Shown piece after piece: positions 8,219 through 16,023 of a DNA stretch of 62,278 nt. The position numbers and the translations under genes are program-made. Origin of the DNA: Treponema sp. (GTDB lineage Bacteria; Spirochaetota; Spirochaetia; Treponematales; Treponemataceae); assembly GCA_024402505.1 (NCBI GenBank), contig JAKSTP010000013.1, forward strand, positions 1 to 62,278, written 5' to 3'. Position 1 is the stretch's first letter; each line of letters opens with the position of its first letter. The notes beneath the pieces are model-generated. The model searched no databases. It was not told where the DNA came from and saw nothing but the letters and a program-made list of their open reading frames with translations.

Positions 8219-9916
8219 TTAGTCCATGAGCATGTTTTCTACTGGTTTTCCAGGTGGAATCATTGGGTAAACCATTTCATCGATGAAAATCTGTGCATCG
8301 ATAACGGCTGCTTTTCCGCTTTCAAAGGCTTTTGTAAATGCCTCTTTAAATTCAGCTTCTGTAGTAGCCCGGAATCCCTGGATGCCGTAAGCTTCGGCCA
8401 GTTTTACAAAGTCTGGTCCAAAGTCCAGTGTTGTCTGGCTGTAGTGTTTTTCGTAGAACAGTGTCTGCCACATGCGAACATTTCCAAGAGCACCGTTGTT
8501 TACAACTACGATGATTACAGGAAGATTGTAATGTCCGATTGTAGCAAGTTCGTTACAGTTCATGCGGAATGATCCGTCACCGGCAAAGCTTACAACCCGG
8601 CGTTTTGGATTTGCAAACTGGGCTCCAATGGCAGCGCCTGTACCGTAACCCATTGTTCCAAGTCCACCGGAAGTAAGAAGTGTGCGTGGTTTTTCGAACA
8701 TGTACCACTGGGCTGTCCACATCTGGTGCTGTCCAACTTCTGTAGCAACAATTGTATCTGGTCCAGCAACTTCACGAACACAGTCGTAAAGATATTTTGG
8801 ATTCAATGGTTCTTTTTTAGTGTAGCTTGATGGAACTTCTGTTTTCCACTGGGCAATCTGATCTGTCCATTCTTTGTGTTCAGCTTTTTTCAGGAGAGGA
8901 AGAAGACGTTTAAGAACATCTTTTACATTTCCAACCAGAGCTGTATCTACAGGAATGTTTTTCCCAACTTCTGCAGGGTCAATATCAATCTGAACGATTT
9001 TTGCATTGCGGGCAAATTTTGCAGGTTCTCCAATTACGCGGTCAGAGAAACGTGTTCCAATTGAAAGAAGAAGATCACTTTCGTTACATCCAAGGTTTGC
9101 TGCCTTTGTTCCGTGCATACCAATCATGCCGGTGCAAAGACGGTGGCTGTTAGGGAAGGCTGATTTTGCCATAAGAGAAAGTGAAACAGGAATATCGCAT
9201 TTTTCTGCCAGTTCCAGAAGTTCTTCGTAAGCTTCAGAAACAGGAACACCACCACCAGCGTAGATGAAAGGTTTATTAGAAGCGTTGATCATATCAGCAA
9301 CTTTCTTAATGTCTTCATCAGAAGGTTTTGGATCAGCAATGAATTTTGCAATATTTTCTTTGTCTTTAATGGCGTTTACATCAAGAGCTTTTGCAGGTGT
9401 GTATTCAGTAACAGCAGCAGTAACGTCTTTTGTAATATCGATAAGAACTGGTCCTGGACGGCCTGTTTTTGCAATAATGAAAGCCTGACGGATTGTGTCG
9501 GCAAGGTCTTCTACATTGCGGACCATAAAGTTGTGTTTTGTGATTGGCATTGTAACGCCGGTAATGTCAATTTCCTGGAAACTGTCTTTTCCAAGCTGAC
9601 TGTTTGGAACGTTACAGGTGATAGCTACGATTGGGATTGAATCCATGTAAGCAGTTGCAATACCTGTAACAAGGTTTGTTGCTCCAGGCCCTGAAGTAGC
9701 CATGCAGACACCCACTTTCCCGGTTGAACGAGCATAACCGTCGGCAGCGTGGCTGGCACCCTGTTCGTGGGCGGTAAGAATATGAGTGATGCGATCCTGA
9801 TTTTTGTACAGTGCATCATAAATATTGAGGATTGCTCCTCCCGGATAACCAAATACTGTGTCTACACCCTGTTCGAGGAGACATTCGATAACAATCTGTG
9901 AACCATTGATTTTCAT
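8219..9916 (-). CDS. ilvB: Acetolactate synthase, large (catalytic) subunit
   Basis: 565 residues, full length. Thiamine-diphosphate enzyme condensing pyruvate units, the first common step of valine/leucine biosynthesis. N-terminal PYR domain with FGYPGGAIL and HEQGASHAADGYAR (the glutamate that activates ThDP), central FAD/CoA-type domain, and C-terminal PP domain with the ThDP/Mg motif GDGSFRMNCNELAT. Start at the ATG at 9916 with no Shine-Dalgarno; the -10 box ends 8 nt upstream. No regulatory small subunit (ilvN), ilvC or ilvD is in the window, so it is either unpaired or paired from elsewhere. Related ThDP enzymes (catabolic acetolactate synthase, glyoxylate carboligase) are less likely given the close match to biosynthetic motifs. 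Confidence 0.93.
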   Translation of the reverse strand: MKINGSQIVIECLLEQGVDTVFGYPGGAILNIYDALYKNQDRITHILTAHEQGASHAADGYARSTGKVGVCMATSGPGATNLVTGIATAYMDSIPIVAITCNVPNSQLGKDSFQEIDITGVTMPITKHNFMVRNVEDLADTIRQAFIIAKTGRPGPVLIDITKDVTAAVTEYTPAKALDVNAIKDKENIAKFIADPKPSDEDIKKVADMINASNKPFIYAGGGVPVSEAYEELLELAEKCDIPVSLSLMAKSAFPNSHRLCTGMIGMHGTKAANLGCNESDLLLSIGTRFSDRVIGEPAKFARNAKIVQIDIDPAEVGKNIPVDTALVGNVKDVLKRLLPLLKKAEHKEWTDQIAQWKTEVPSSYTKKEPLNPKYLYDCVREVAGPDTIVATEVGQHQMWTAQWYMFEKPRTLLTSGGLGTMGYGTGAAIGAQFANPKRRVVSFAGDGSFRMNCNELATIGHYNLPVIIVVVNNGALGNVRMWQTLFYEKHYSQTTLDFGPDFVKLAEAYGIQGFRATTEAEFKEAFTKAFESGKAAVIDAQIFIDEMVYPMIPPGKPVENMLMD

Positions 9917-9924
9917 AGTATTTG

Positions 9925-9953
9925 ATTATCGCATGTATGGAAGATAAATTCAA
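9925..9953 (-). promoter_or_regulatory. Promoter of ilvB
   Basis: Minus strand: -35 TTGAAT (9948-9953), 17-bp spacer, extended -10 TGC-GATAAT (hexamer 9925-9930). Predicted transcription start is about 1 nt before the ATG at 9916, which implies a leaderless mRNA. Confidence 0.7.
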
Positions 9954-9957
9954 TTGA

Positions 9958-10659
9958 TTATAATTCTACTGCTTCAACCATGTAGCGGATAAGTACGCCT
10001 GTTGCATCATGCATTGTTTTTTCAACAACGAAAATCATTTTTTTGCCGGTTTTATCAGTAAAAATCTGTTCTACTTTGTAACCTGTAACGCCTGTTCTTT
10101 TGATAGAAGGGCTTCCTACAGTTTTTGAAAGGATTTCATTTCCGTTGGCGTCAAGTTTTTTAAGGTCAATGTAGAAGCTTGATTTTGCTGAAGCTCCAGT
10201 TCCGCTTACTGATGGAACAACCTTTACTTTATATGTACATGGGTTTTCAATTGTAGAACCTTTGAAATCTTTAAAAGTGATTTCCTGTTCGCCGGTTTTT
10301 TCTGGAGCTTCACAGTAATAAAGAAGCTGTTCCGGATTCACTTTTACAAGATCCAAACCTTTAAGGGCGTAGTAGCTTTTGGCTTCCAGAGATTCGTATA
10401 CTTCAGCACCCTGTTTGCCTGCTGTTACGGCTGTTGGTTTGATGCGGAATACACCGTTATCAACATAGTCATTCTTTGCAATATCAACTTCAATGATTTC
10501 AGCCCAGCCCTGGAAGTTTTTGTCTGTCTTTCCGTACTGACCGAAAACGTAAGTTTTGCCATCGGCAGAGAAACCACCGTCAACAAAAGTGGCTACATCA
10601 CCTGCAAATACAGAAAATGCCATTAAAGAGGCGAGAGCAAGTGTAACTAATTTTTTCAT
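9958..10659 (-). CDS. Secreted protein, probably DUF2259 family
   Basis: 233 residues with a clean Sec signal peptide (MKKLVTLALASLMAFSVFAG, cleavage near residue 20) and no lipobox, so a periplasmic or outer-membrane location is expected. The mature part has ATFVDGGFSADGKTYVFGQYG and WAEIIEVDI, which I associate with the predicted secreted DUF2259 family of spirochaetes; I hold this from memory with moderate confidence. The ATG is preceded by a strong GGAGG, and a TTGCCG / TATAAA promoter lies further up, so this gene has a normal 5' leader, unlike its neighbours. Function unknown. Only 41 nt separate it from the start of ilvB downstream. Confidence 0.75.
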   Translation of the reverse strand: MKKLVTLALASLMAFSVFAGDVATFVDGGFSADGKTYVFGQYGKTDKNFQGWAEIIEVDIAKNDYVDNGVFRIKPTAVTAGKQGAEVYESLEAKSYYALKGLDLVKVNPEQLLYYCEAPEKTGEQEITFKDFKGSTIENPCTYKVKVVPSVSGTGASAKSSFYIDLKKLDANGNEILSKTVGSPSIKRTGVTGYKVEQIFTDKTGKKMIFVVEKTMHDATGVLIRYMVEAVEL

Positions 10660-10736
10660 ATTTAAGTCCTCCCAAAAGGAAATAAGGGCAAATTTATACC
10701 ACTTATATTAAATTTTCGGCAAATTGATGCGCCTAC

Positions 10737-10765
10737 TTTACTAAAAAGAAACTGTCTTTTATCAT
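10737..10765 (+). promoter_or_regulatory. Promoter of the membrane protein gene at 10772
   Basis: -35 TTTACT (10737-10742), 17-bp spacer, -10 TATCAT (10760-10765). The ATG follows after 6 nt with no Shine-Dalgarno, a leaderless arrangement. Confidence 0.55.
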
Positions 10766-10771
10766 AGAAAC

Positions 10772-11581
10772 ATGACAATCCGACTGAGAAACAGACTGAT
10801 CCGTTCACTTTTTTATATTTTTGTAGCAGTTCTTGGCATTACCTGTGCTTTTTACTTCCTGCAGATTTTCCGAAACCATATCTTTGAAAATCCAAACTTT
10901 ATCCGCCAGGACTGGAACATGACTTTCAGTTTTACCAAAACCTGTTTCTGGGCTTCAGTTTCGGCCAACGGATTTCTTCTTATTTATGAAATTGTCATGT
11001 GTTTCCTTTTGTTCAAGGGATTTGAAAAAACTCAAAGTCAGGAAATCTGTTTCCTTGCCTGTTTCCTAATTGGCTGCTGTGCAGAAAGTCTTAAACTCTG
11101 GGTGCCGGTTTTCAATACTTATACCGGTTTTTCCAAAATGCTGATCTTTGCCGGTGATGCAACAATCCTTTCCCGCTTTCTGGTAACTATTTCACTTTTC
11201 TTCTGTGCACTTTTTTCTGGACAGGAACAGCGCCAGAATCTGGAACAGAATCTAATCATCGTTTTAGCAACATCTTTCTTTATTGCAATTGTTCTTCCAT
11301 TAAATACAGCTGATATCCACAAAAATTTCAAGGTAAATCATGCATTTTCCCGCATTGTGGAAATTGTTCAGGTGATTATCAATCTTATTACACTTTTAAC
11401 GGTTTATCTGAATAACAGGCGGGAAGGGTACAGTCATTGGAATGTAGCTGCTTTGTTTTTATTGATGAGCGGATTTTACATTGTTGCTGCAGCTTCTGTA
11501 ATGCTCTGGCTTGTTTTTGGTGCAGCATTCATGATTGCCGGAATGATAATCTATCTGAGAATGCTTCACAGAATTTCTTAA
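10772..11581 (+). CDS. Multi-pass membrane protein of unknown function
   Basis: 269 residues with about seven hydrophobic segments, the first at residues 13-33 and the last ending in MLHRIS. No enzyme motif is visible and I do not recognise the family. Polar residues are few inside the segments; charged residues lie mostly in short loops. The 7TM-like layout could suit a sensor input domain, but no output domain is attached. The start is the ATG at 10772, placed 6 nt after a promoter -10 box. The 3' end overlaps the converging phytol/dolichol-kinase-like gene by 4 nt. Confidence 0.75.
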   Translation: MTIRLRNRLIRSLFYIFVAVLGITCAFYFLQIFRNHIFENPNFIRQDWNMTFSFTKTCFWASVSANGFLLIYEIVMCFLLFKGFEKTQSQEICFLACFLIGCCAESLKLWVPVFNTYTGFSKMLIFAGDATILSRFLVTISLFFCALFSGQEQRQNLEQNLIIVLATSFFIAIVLPLNTADIHKNFKVNHAFSRIVEIVQVIINLITLLTVYLNNRREGYSHWNVAALFLLMSGFYIVAAASVMLWLVFGAAFMIAGMIIYLRMLHRIS

Positions 11582-12141
11582 ACAAAAAGCAGACTTAAAG
11601 TACCAACGGCAAGTGGAATCAGAATGTTGTCGAAATCAAAAAGTGGCAGCATTTCAAGTATCATGGCGGCCGTTGCTAGAATCAGCGGACATATAAGGTT
11701 ACCTGAATAAATCCACAAAGCAATAAAAACGGCAGTCCAGCAGGTAAGACTTCCTTCAAGGGTTTTCCCTTTTGTAAGAGGGAGTTTTGTTTTCCCAAAA
11801 AGAGTTCCACCTACAGAGGCAAGTCCATCTCCAAAAGCCAGTGCAAAAATGCCCATAGTTGCATTTACGTGAGGAAAAATCAGTGCAGTAAGAAGAATGC
11901 CTGCGCAAAGTGTTACTGGTCCAAGAACAAAACGGTTTTCATCTCTTTTACGGGCTGCAGTTTCTGTAATTTTTGAAACAAGTGGGATTCTGTGGCCTTT
12001 AAGACGAAAAAACTCACAAACTGTGTAAATTAAAATGGCTGCCAGCAGCAGAATTAAGGTTACAGGTCTGTTCCACCACAAAAGCAGTGGAACGAAGGCG
12101 CTGCAAATGTGGATGGATTTACGGAATAATTCCTTCCACAT
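11578..12141 (-). CDS. Dolichol/phytol kinase-like membrane protein (CTP-transferase-type fold)
   Basis: 187 residues, about six transmembrane segments. The stretch ALAFGDGLASVGG followed by GKTKLPLTKGKTLEG matches the conserved region of the SEC59/VTE5 (dolichol or phytol kinase) and CDP-diglyceride synthetase-like families, which phosphorylate lipid alcohols using CTP in the membrane. KSIHICSAFVPLL at the N-terminus is also typical. The natural substrate is unknown. Its ATG overlaps the stop of the large TPR gene (TAATG at 12141), so translation is probably coupled. Tail-to-tail overlap of 4 nt with the preceding + gene. Confidence 0.75.
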   Translation of the reverse strand: MWKELFRKSIHICSAFVPLLLWWNRPVTLILLLAAILIYTVCEFFRLKGHRIPLVSKITETAARKRDENRFVLGPVTLCAGILLTALIFPHVNATMGIFALAFGDGLASVGGTLFGKTKLPLTKGKTLEGSLTCWTAVFIALWIYSGNLICPLILATAAMILEMLPLFDFDNILIPLAVGTLSLLFV

Positions 12142-15100
12142 TATCTTTTAAGTCCTTCCGATTCAGTAAGAGTTTTTGGAATCTCTGTGTAGATTGAAGG
12201 TTCAAATTCTGAAATTGGTCTTGTAATGTAACGGATGTTTTCTTCGGCCAGGTTGCTTCCACCAAGGCGCACCATTGTTGCCTGATTTCTTGTAAGTGCA
12301 TCCCAGGCCCGTACACTCTGTGAAAGCTGAACAATTGCTTTTGCATTCAGATCACTGTTTCCTGTACGTTTTGCAAGTCGGAAAAGGGTTACTCCGTAGT
12401 TGTTGGCGGCGTAAAGGTATGTTTCAACTGTATTGTGATCTCCTTTATTTGCCTGTGGCAGAAGGATTCCTTTGTCATCGCGGATGTCATCAAGACGGGA
12501 AACAAGGTCGTCGTAGTAGCCCATGGCGGCGTAATCGTCACCCCGGAGAGAAAGGGTGTTTGCCATAGCAAGAAGAAGATTGTTTTCTTTTTTAACACCG
12601 TCGCCAGCCTTCATGAATGAACCCAGGGCTTCAGCGTAATTTGATTTTTTGTACTGCATGTAACCAATACGGTAACGGATTGCAGAAGAATCGTAGCCAA
12701 GATTAACAGCATCTGTGTAATTTGCAAGAGCCTGATCGTAATCACCGGAAACAAAGTAGTTGATGTCACCAAGATCAGCGTAAAGATTTCCGATTTCCAC
12801 AGTTCCTTCAAGGCCGCTGGCTTCGTGTTCAGTCTGGTAAAGGTCAATACCTTCTGTAAAGTATTCCTGACTGTGAAGATATTCAAGAAGCTTGTTGTGT
12901 TCTTCGCCCAAAAGTCGGTATGAATCAATGTATTTGTAAATGTCACGGCGTTTCATAATGTTTGAAGCCTTGAAGCATTTGATTGCATTGGTAAGAGAGT
13001 TTTTAGCGTTATTGGTTTCATCAGTTTCCACAAAGTAACGGCCCATGTTGTAATGTGCAATAGGATTCTGTGGATTAAGTTTAATGGATCGCTGCAAAAG
13101 TTTAAGTACATCAGAAATTGATCCACGAAGATATTCTTCACTTGGATTAAGATTTCCGTAAAGTTTGTCCAGAAGGTATCCGGAAAGTTCAGTACAGTCA
13201 TCTGCAGAAAGAGATTTTTCTTTTGGAACGAACATTTCCTTAAGTGAAAGAACCTGACGCAGGTTGTCGGTGCGGATAAAGTAGCGGAGCATTCGGCTCT
13301 GGAACAGGTAATTTGATCCGTAAAGCTGAATAAGAGATGCATACTGCTGGCGGGCCATATCGAATTTTTCTGGATCTTTTTCTGTAGCCCATTCAAGGTA
13401 AATATCACCTAAAAGGAGAACACCGTCCTGATCGTTTACGTGATAATCAAGAACCTGTCGGCGAACAATGTTTTCGGCATTTTCGTAGTTTGCCAGGTCG
13501 TTGAGTTCCATTGAAGCGTATTCAAGGCCAGCTTCCTTATCGTGGTTGAAGTGGTTCAGAATGTTCTGGTACATTCGTTCAGCCCGGATATACTGTTTGT
13601 GGGCTCTGTAACCACGTGCATAATTGAAGAACCATTTTTTGCTCAGACGATATCTTACGGCTTCTTCAAATTTCATTTCAGACTGAGGATATTCATCGGC
13701 CTCAAGAAGAACGTACCCCTGCTTGTAAAGACTGTTTGCTTTAAGTGGGCGATAAATGCAGTTTTTGCCGAACTGGTAAAGACCAAATCCTGCTACGATA
13801 CAAAGAATACATACAAAGAATACAGGAATAATCTTGTTTTTAAGCTGATAAGAAAGGGATTTTTTATATGCTTCGTATTCTTCTGCTGAACGGTGTTCAA
13901 AATCACGAGGAACAGGGAGAGAAATGTCCAGCATTCTTTCCAAAGCCGTTGCAACCTGGCGGGCAGGGGCTTTGTTAAGGATTTTTTCAATAATTTCAAA
14001 TTCTGCGTCGTCTGTATATTCGTCTTTTACAATAAGTTCTTCAAAAGCAAGACGAACATTCAGAGGGTATTCAGAAAGATTCTTAAGGAATCTCTTGTAC
14101 TGTGCGTCGGTAAGTGTGTTTGGAGGAAGTTCTTCGGCATCGCCTTTCTTTCCGGTCTGGATTTTTGGAAGGAGAGGACCGGTTTTTTCTTCTTTTGCAG
14201 TTTCAACATCTGAGAAACCAGGAATTTCAAAGTCAGAGCCTTCATCAAGGAAGTCTGATCCCGCTCCCAGTTCAAAACCACCATCTTCTGTAATGCCAGC
14301 ATCAGTTTCAGGAATAAAACTGTCCATTTCGGAAGTGTCAAAATCTTCAATGGCAAAGTCGTCAGTGCCAGTTTCTGTATCAAAAGAAGGACTTTCTTCT
14401 ATATTATCACTGTCTAAAGAAGTTTCATCAAAAGAAAAGTCTGAAATTTCGTCGGAGGCAAGTGGAGTTTCCCCAAAATTGTCGTCACCTGCATCAAGAT
14501 CAAGGCCTCCTACAAGGTCGTCCATAGAAGGCATGGCGCCGAATTCTGAATCGGAATCTGTATCTGGACTTGCGTCAGGGGTGTCGTCAAAGGAAGGAAG
14601 ATCTCCTAAATCGCCCATGTCATCAAGACTTGGAAGTGCTTCTGCGTTGTCGGCAAAGTCTGATGTGCCGCCTGAAAGTTCGTCGTCCATGTTGAAGTCC
14701 ATGTCTTCGGCAGGAGCAGCGTCGGAGAAATCAAGATCTTCGGCAGGAGCAGCTTCAGAGAAATCAAGATCCTCAAGTGGTGCATCAAGGTCATCAGCAG
14801 GAGCTGCAAGGTCTTCAGCCGGTGCTTCAAGGTCACCAAGGCTTCCAAGATCCCCAAGGTCGTCCATGTTGAAGTCAAGGTCTTCGGCAGGAGCAGCGTC
14901 GGAGAAGTCAAGGTCTTCGGCAGGAGCAGCTTCAGAGAAGTCAAGATCTTCAAGTGGTGCATCAAGGTCATCGGCAGGAACAGCGTCAGCAAAATCAAGG
15001 TCTTCTGTTACTTCTGCAGGTTCTTCAAAATTTTCGGCTGGAGCATCAAAAGTAAAACTTCCTTCACTGGAAGTGGCAGTTTCAAGATCTCCAAAGTCTT

Positions 15101-15854
15101 CCATTTCAGGAATTGCTTCAGGAGCGGCTTCTGGTGTGGAAGTGCCAAGAATATCATCCAGACTAAAATCATCCACAGGAGATTCTGCTGGTTTTGTATT
15201 TGTAATATCGTTTGTAAATGAATCAATGTCGAAGTTTTCAAAATCAAAGTTGCTGTCGTCCAAAGATGGTTCATCAGCTTTGCTCTGACGTTTAAGAGGA
15301 TCTACAGGCTTGTAATTGTCATCACCAAAGCCACCTGAGTAATCTTCCAGTTCATCAGCGTCATCAAGCTCTTCAACTTCATTCTGGGTATTTTCTGCCC
15401 CCATATCTCCAAGGAGAGCAGAAAGATCCATGTCGGCAATTGACTGCTCTTCCGGTTCTTCTTCAACTTCTTCTACAATTTCTTCAGGCTGATCATCGAA
15501 CATGGAAAGATCAGGCATTCCGTCATCTTCCATGGAAACAGGACCTGGATTCAAAAGGTCTGTAAGATCAGGAGCGGCAGTAACATCGGGAGCTGGAGTA
15601 GAGGAGTCGGCAGGAGCTGTTCCCTGCATCATCTGAGTAATTTCAGACAGGTCATCATCAACAGTTGATTCTACATTAACAGCCTCAATTTCAGGCATGC
15701 CCATGATAAAATCGTCGGCATCATTTATATCAGCAACTCCTTCAGGAATTGGAACGCGAACGACTTTTTCACCACGAAGAGCGCGGTTGTTTACTTCATC
15801 ACCAAGAGAAATAATGTCTTTGTTGAACTGTTTAAGCTGACTTAAGCCTGGCAT
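12141..15854 (-). CDS. Large acidic TPR membrane protein, candidate flagellar-collar (FlcA-like) protein
   Basis: 1237 residues. Residues 1 to about 560 are a low-complexity acidic region rich in Asp, Glu, Ala and Ser, including tandem AAPAEDLDFS-type repeats. Near 676-698 is a single transmembrane helix (IIPVFFVCILCIVAGFGLYQF), followed by a C-terminal half of TPR-like helical repeats (YKQGYVLLEADEYPQSEMKFEEAV, YDQALANYTDAVNLGYDSSAIRY). The topology suggests a cytoplasmic acidic tail and a periplasmic TPR domain. Size, single TM and TPRs recall the spirochaete periplasmic flagellar-collar protein FlcA of Borrelia; this is inference without alignment. A GGAG sits about 14 nt before the ATG. 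It is coupled to the lipid-kinase-like gene downstream. Confidence 0.8.
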   Translation of the reverse strand: MPGLSQLKQFNKDIISLGDEVNNRALRGEKVVRVPIPEGVADINDADDFIMGMPEIEAVNVESTVDDDLSEITQMMQGTAPADSSTPAPDVTAAPDLTDLLNPGPVSMEDDGMPDLSMFDDQPEEIVEEVEEEPEEQSIADMDLSALLGDMGAENTQNEVEELDDADELEDYSGGFGDDNYKPVDPLKRQSKADEPSLDDSNFDFENFDIDSFTNDITNTKPAESPVDDFSLDDILGTSTPEAAPEAIPEMEDFGDLETATSSEGSFTFDAPAENFEEPAEVTEDLDFADAVPADDLDAPLEDLDFSEAAPAEDLDFSDAAPAEDLDFNMDDLGDLGSLGDLEAPAEDLAAPADDLDAPLEDLDFSEAAPAEDLDFSDAAPAEDMDFNMDDELSGGTSDFADNAEALPSLDDMGDLGDLPSFDDTPDASPDTDSDSEFGAMPSMDDLVGGLDLDAGDDNFGETPLASDEISDFSFDETSLDSDNIEESPSFDTETGTDDFAIEDFDTSEMDSFIPETDAGITEDGGFELGAGSDFLDEGSDFEIPGFSDVETAKEEKTGPLLPKIQTGKKGDAEELPPNTLTDAQYKRFLKNLSEYPLNVRLAFEELIVKDEYTDDAEFEIIEKILNKAPARQVATALERMLDISLPVPRDFEHRSAEEYEAYKKSLSYQLKNKIIPVFFVCILCIVAGFGLYQFGKNCIYRPLKANSLYKQGYVLLEADEYPQSEMKFEEAVRYRLSKKWFFNYARGYRAHKQYIRAERMYQNILNHFNHDKEAGLEYASMELNDLANYENAENIVRRQVLDYHVNDQDGVLLLGDIYLEWATEKDPEKFDMARQQYASLIQLYGSNYLFQSRMLRYFIRTDNLRQVLSLKEMFVPKEKSLSADDCTELSGYLLDKLYGNLNPSEEYLRGSISDVLKLLQRSIKLNPQNPIAHYNMGRYFVETDETNNAKNSLTNAIKCFKASNIMKRRDIYKYIDSYRLLGEEHNKLLEYLHSQEYFTEGIDLYQTEHEASGLEGTVEIGNLYADLGDINYFVSGDYDQALANYTDAVNLGYDSSAIRYRIGYMQYKKSNYAEALGSFMKAGDGVKKENNLLLAMANTLSLRGDDYAAMGYYDDLVSRLDDIRDDKGILLPQANKGDHNTVETYLYAANNYGVTLFRLAKRTGNSDLNAKAIVQLSQSVRAWDALTRNQATMVRLGGSNLAEENIRYITRPISEFEPSIYTEIPKTLTESEGLKR
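14684..14987. repeat. Duplicated 177-bp-period segment coding acidic repeats
   Basis: The segments at about 14684-14810 and 14861-14987 are near-identical, offset by 177 bp (59 codons), inside the acidic region of the TPR gene. Each codes for copies of APAEDLDF / DAPLEDLDF motifs. Differences are mostly silent (for example aag/aat changes), as expected for an older in-frame duplication, and such repeats are prone to length variation between strains. Confidence 0.85.
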
Positions 15855-15987
15855 AATGCAATTTTACTCCAAATATTACTCTTCTTCTAGTAACGGAATA
15901 AAAGATGGCGGAGTTTAGTAAAAAAAACATAATCTCTATAGAAGAAAAGTATATAAATAAATAAAAAAATAGAGATTTTTGAGAAAG

Positions 15988-16016
15988 TTGATTATTTGAT
16001 TCTCTTGTTATATAAT
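15988..16016 (+). promoter_or_regulatory. Promoter of the GGDEF gene
   Basis: -35 TTGATT (15988-15993), exactly 17 bp, -10 TATAAT (16011-16016). The only possible upstream-most start, GTG at 16024, is 7 nt past the -10 box, and an in-frame TGA occupies 16018-16020, so the mRNA should begin at or within 1-2 nt of the start codon. Confidence 0.75.
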
Positions 16017-16023
16017 TTGAAAT

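Noticed and set aside
13924..15288. 454-residue Ser-rich ORF on the plus strand
   Set aside because: Antisense of the acidic Asp/Ser/Ala repeats of the TPR gene; composition is an artefact and there is no promoter or ribosome site.
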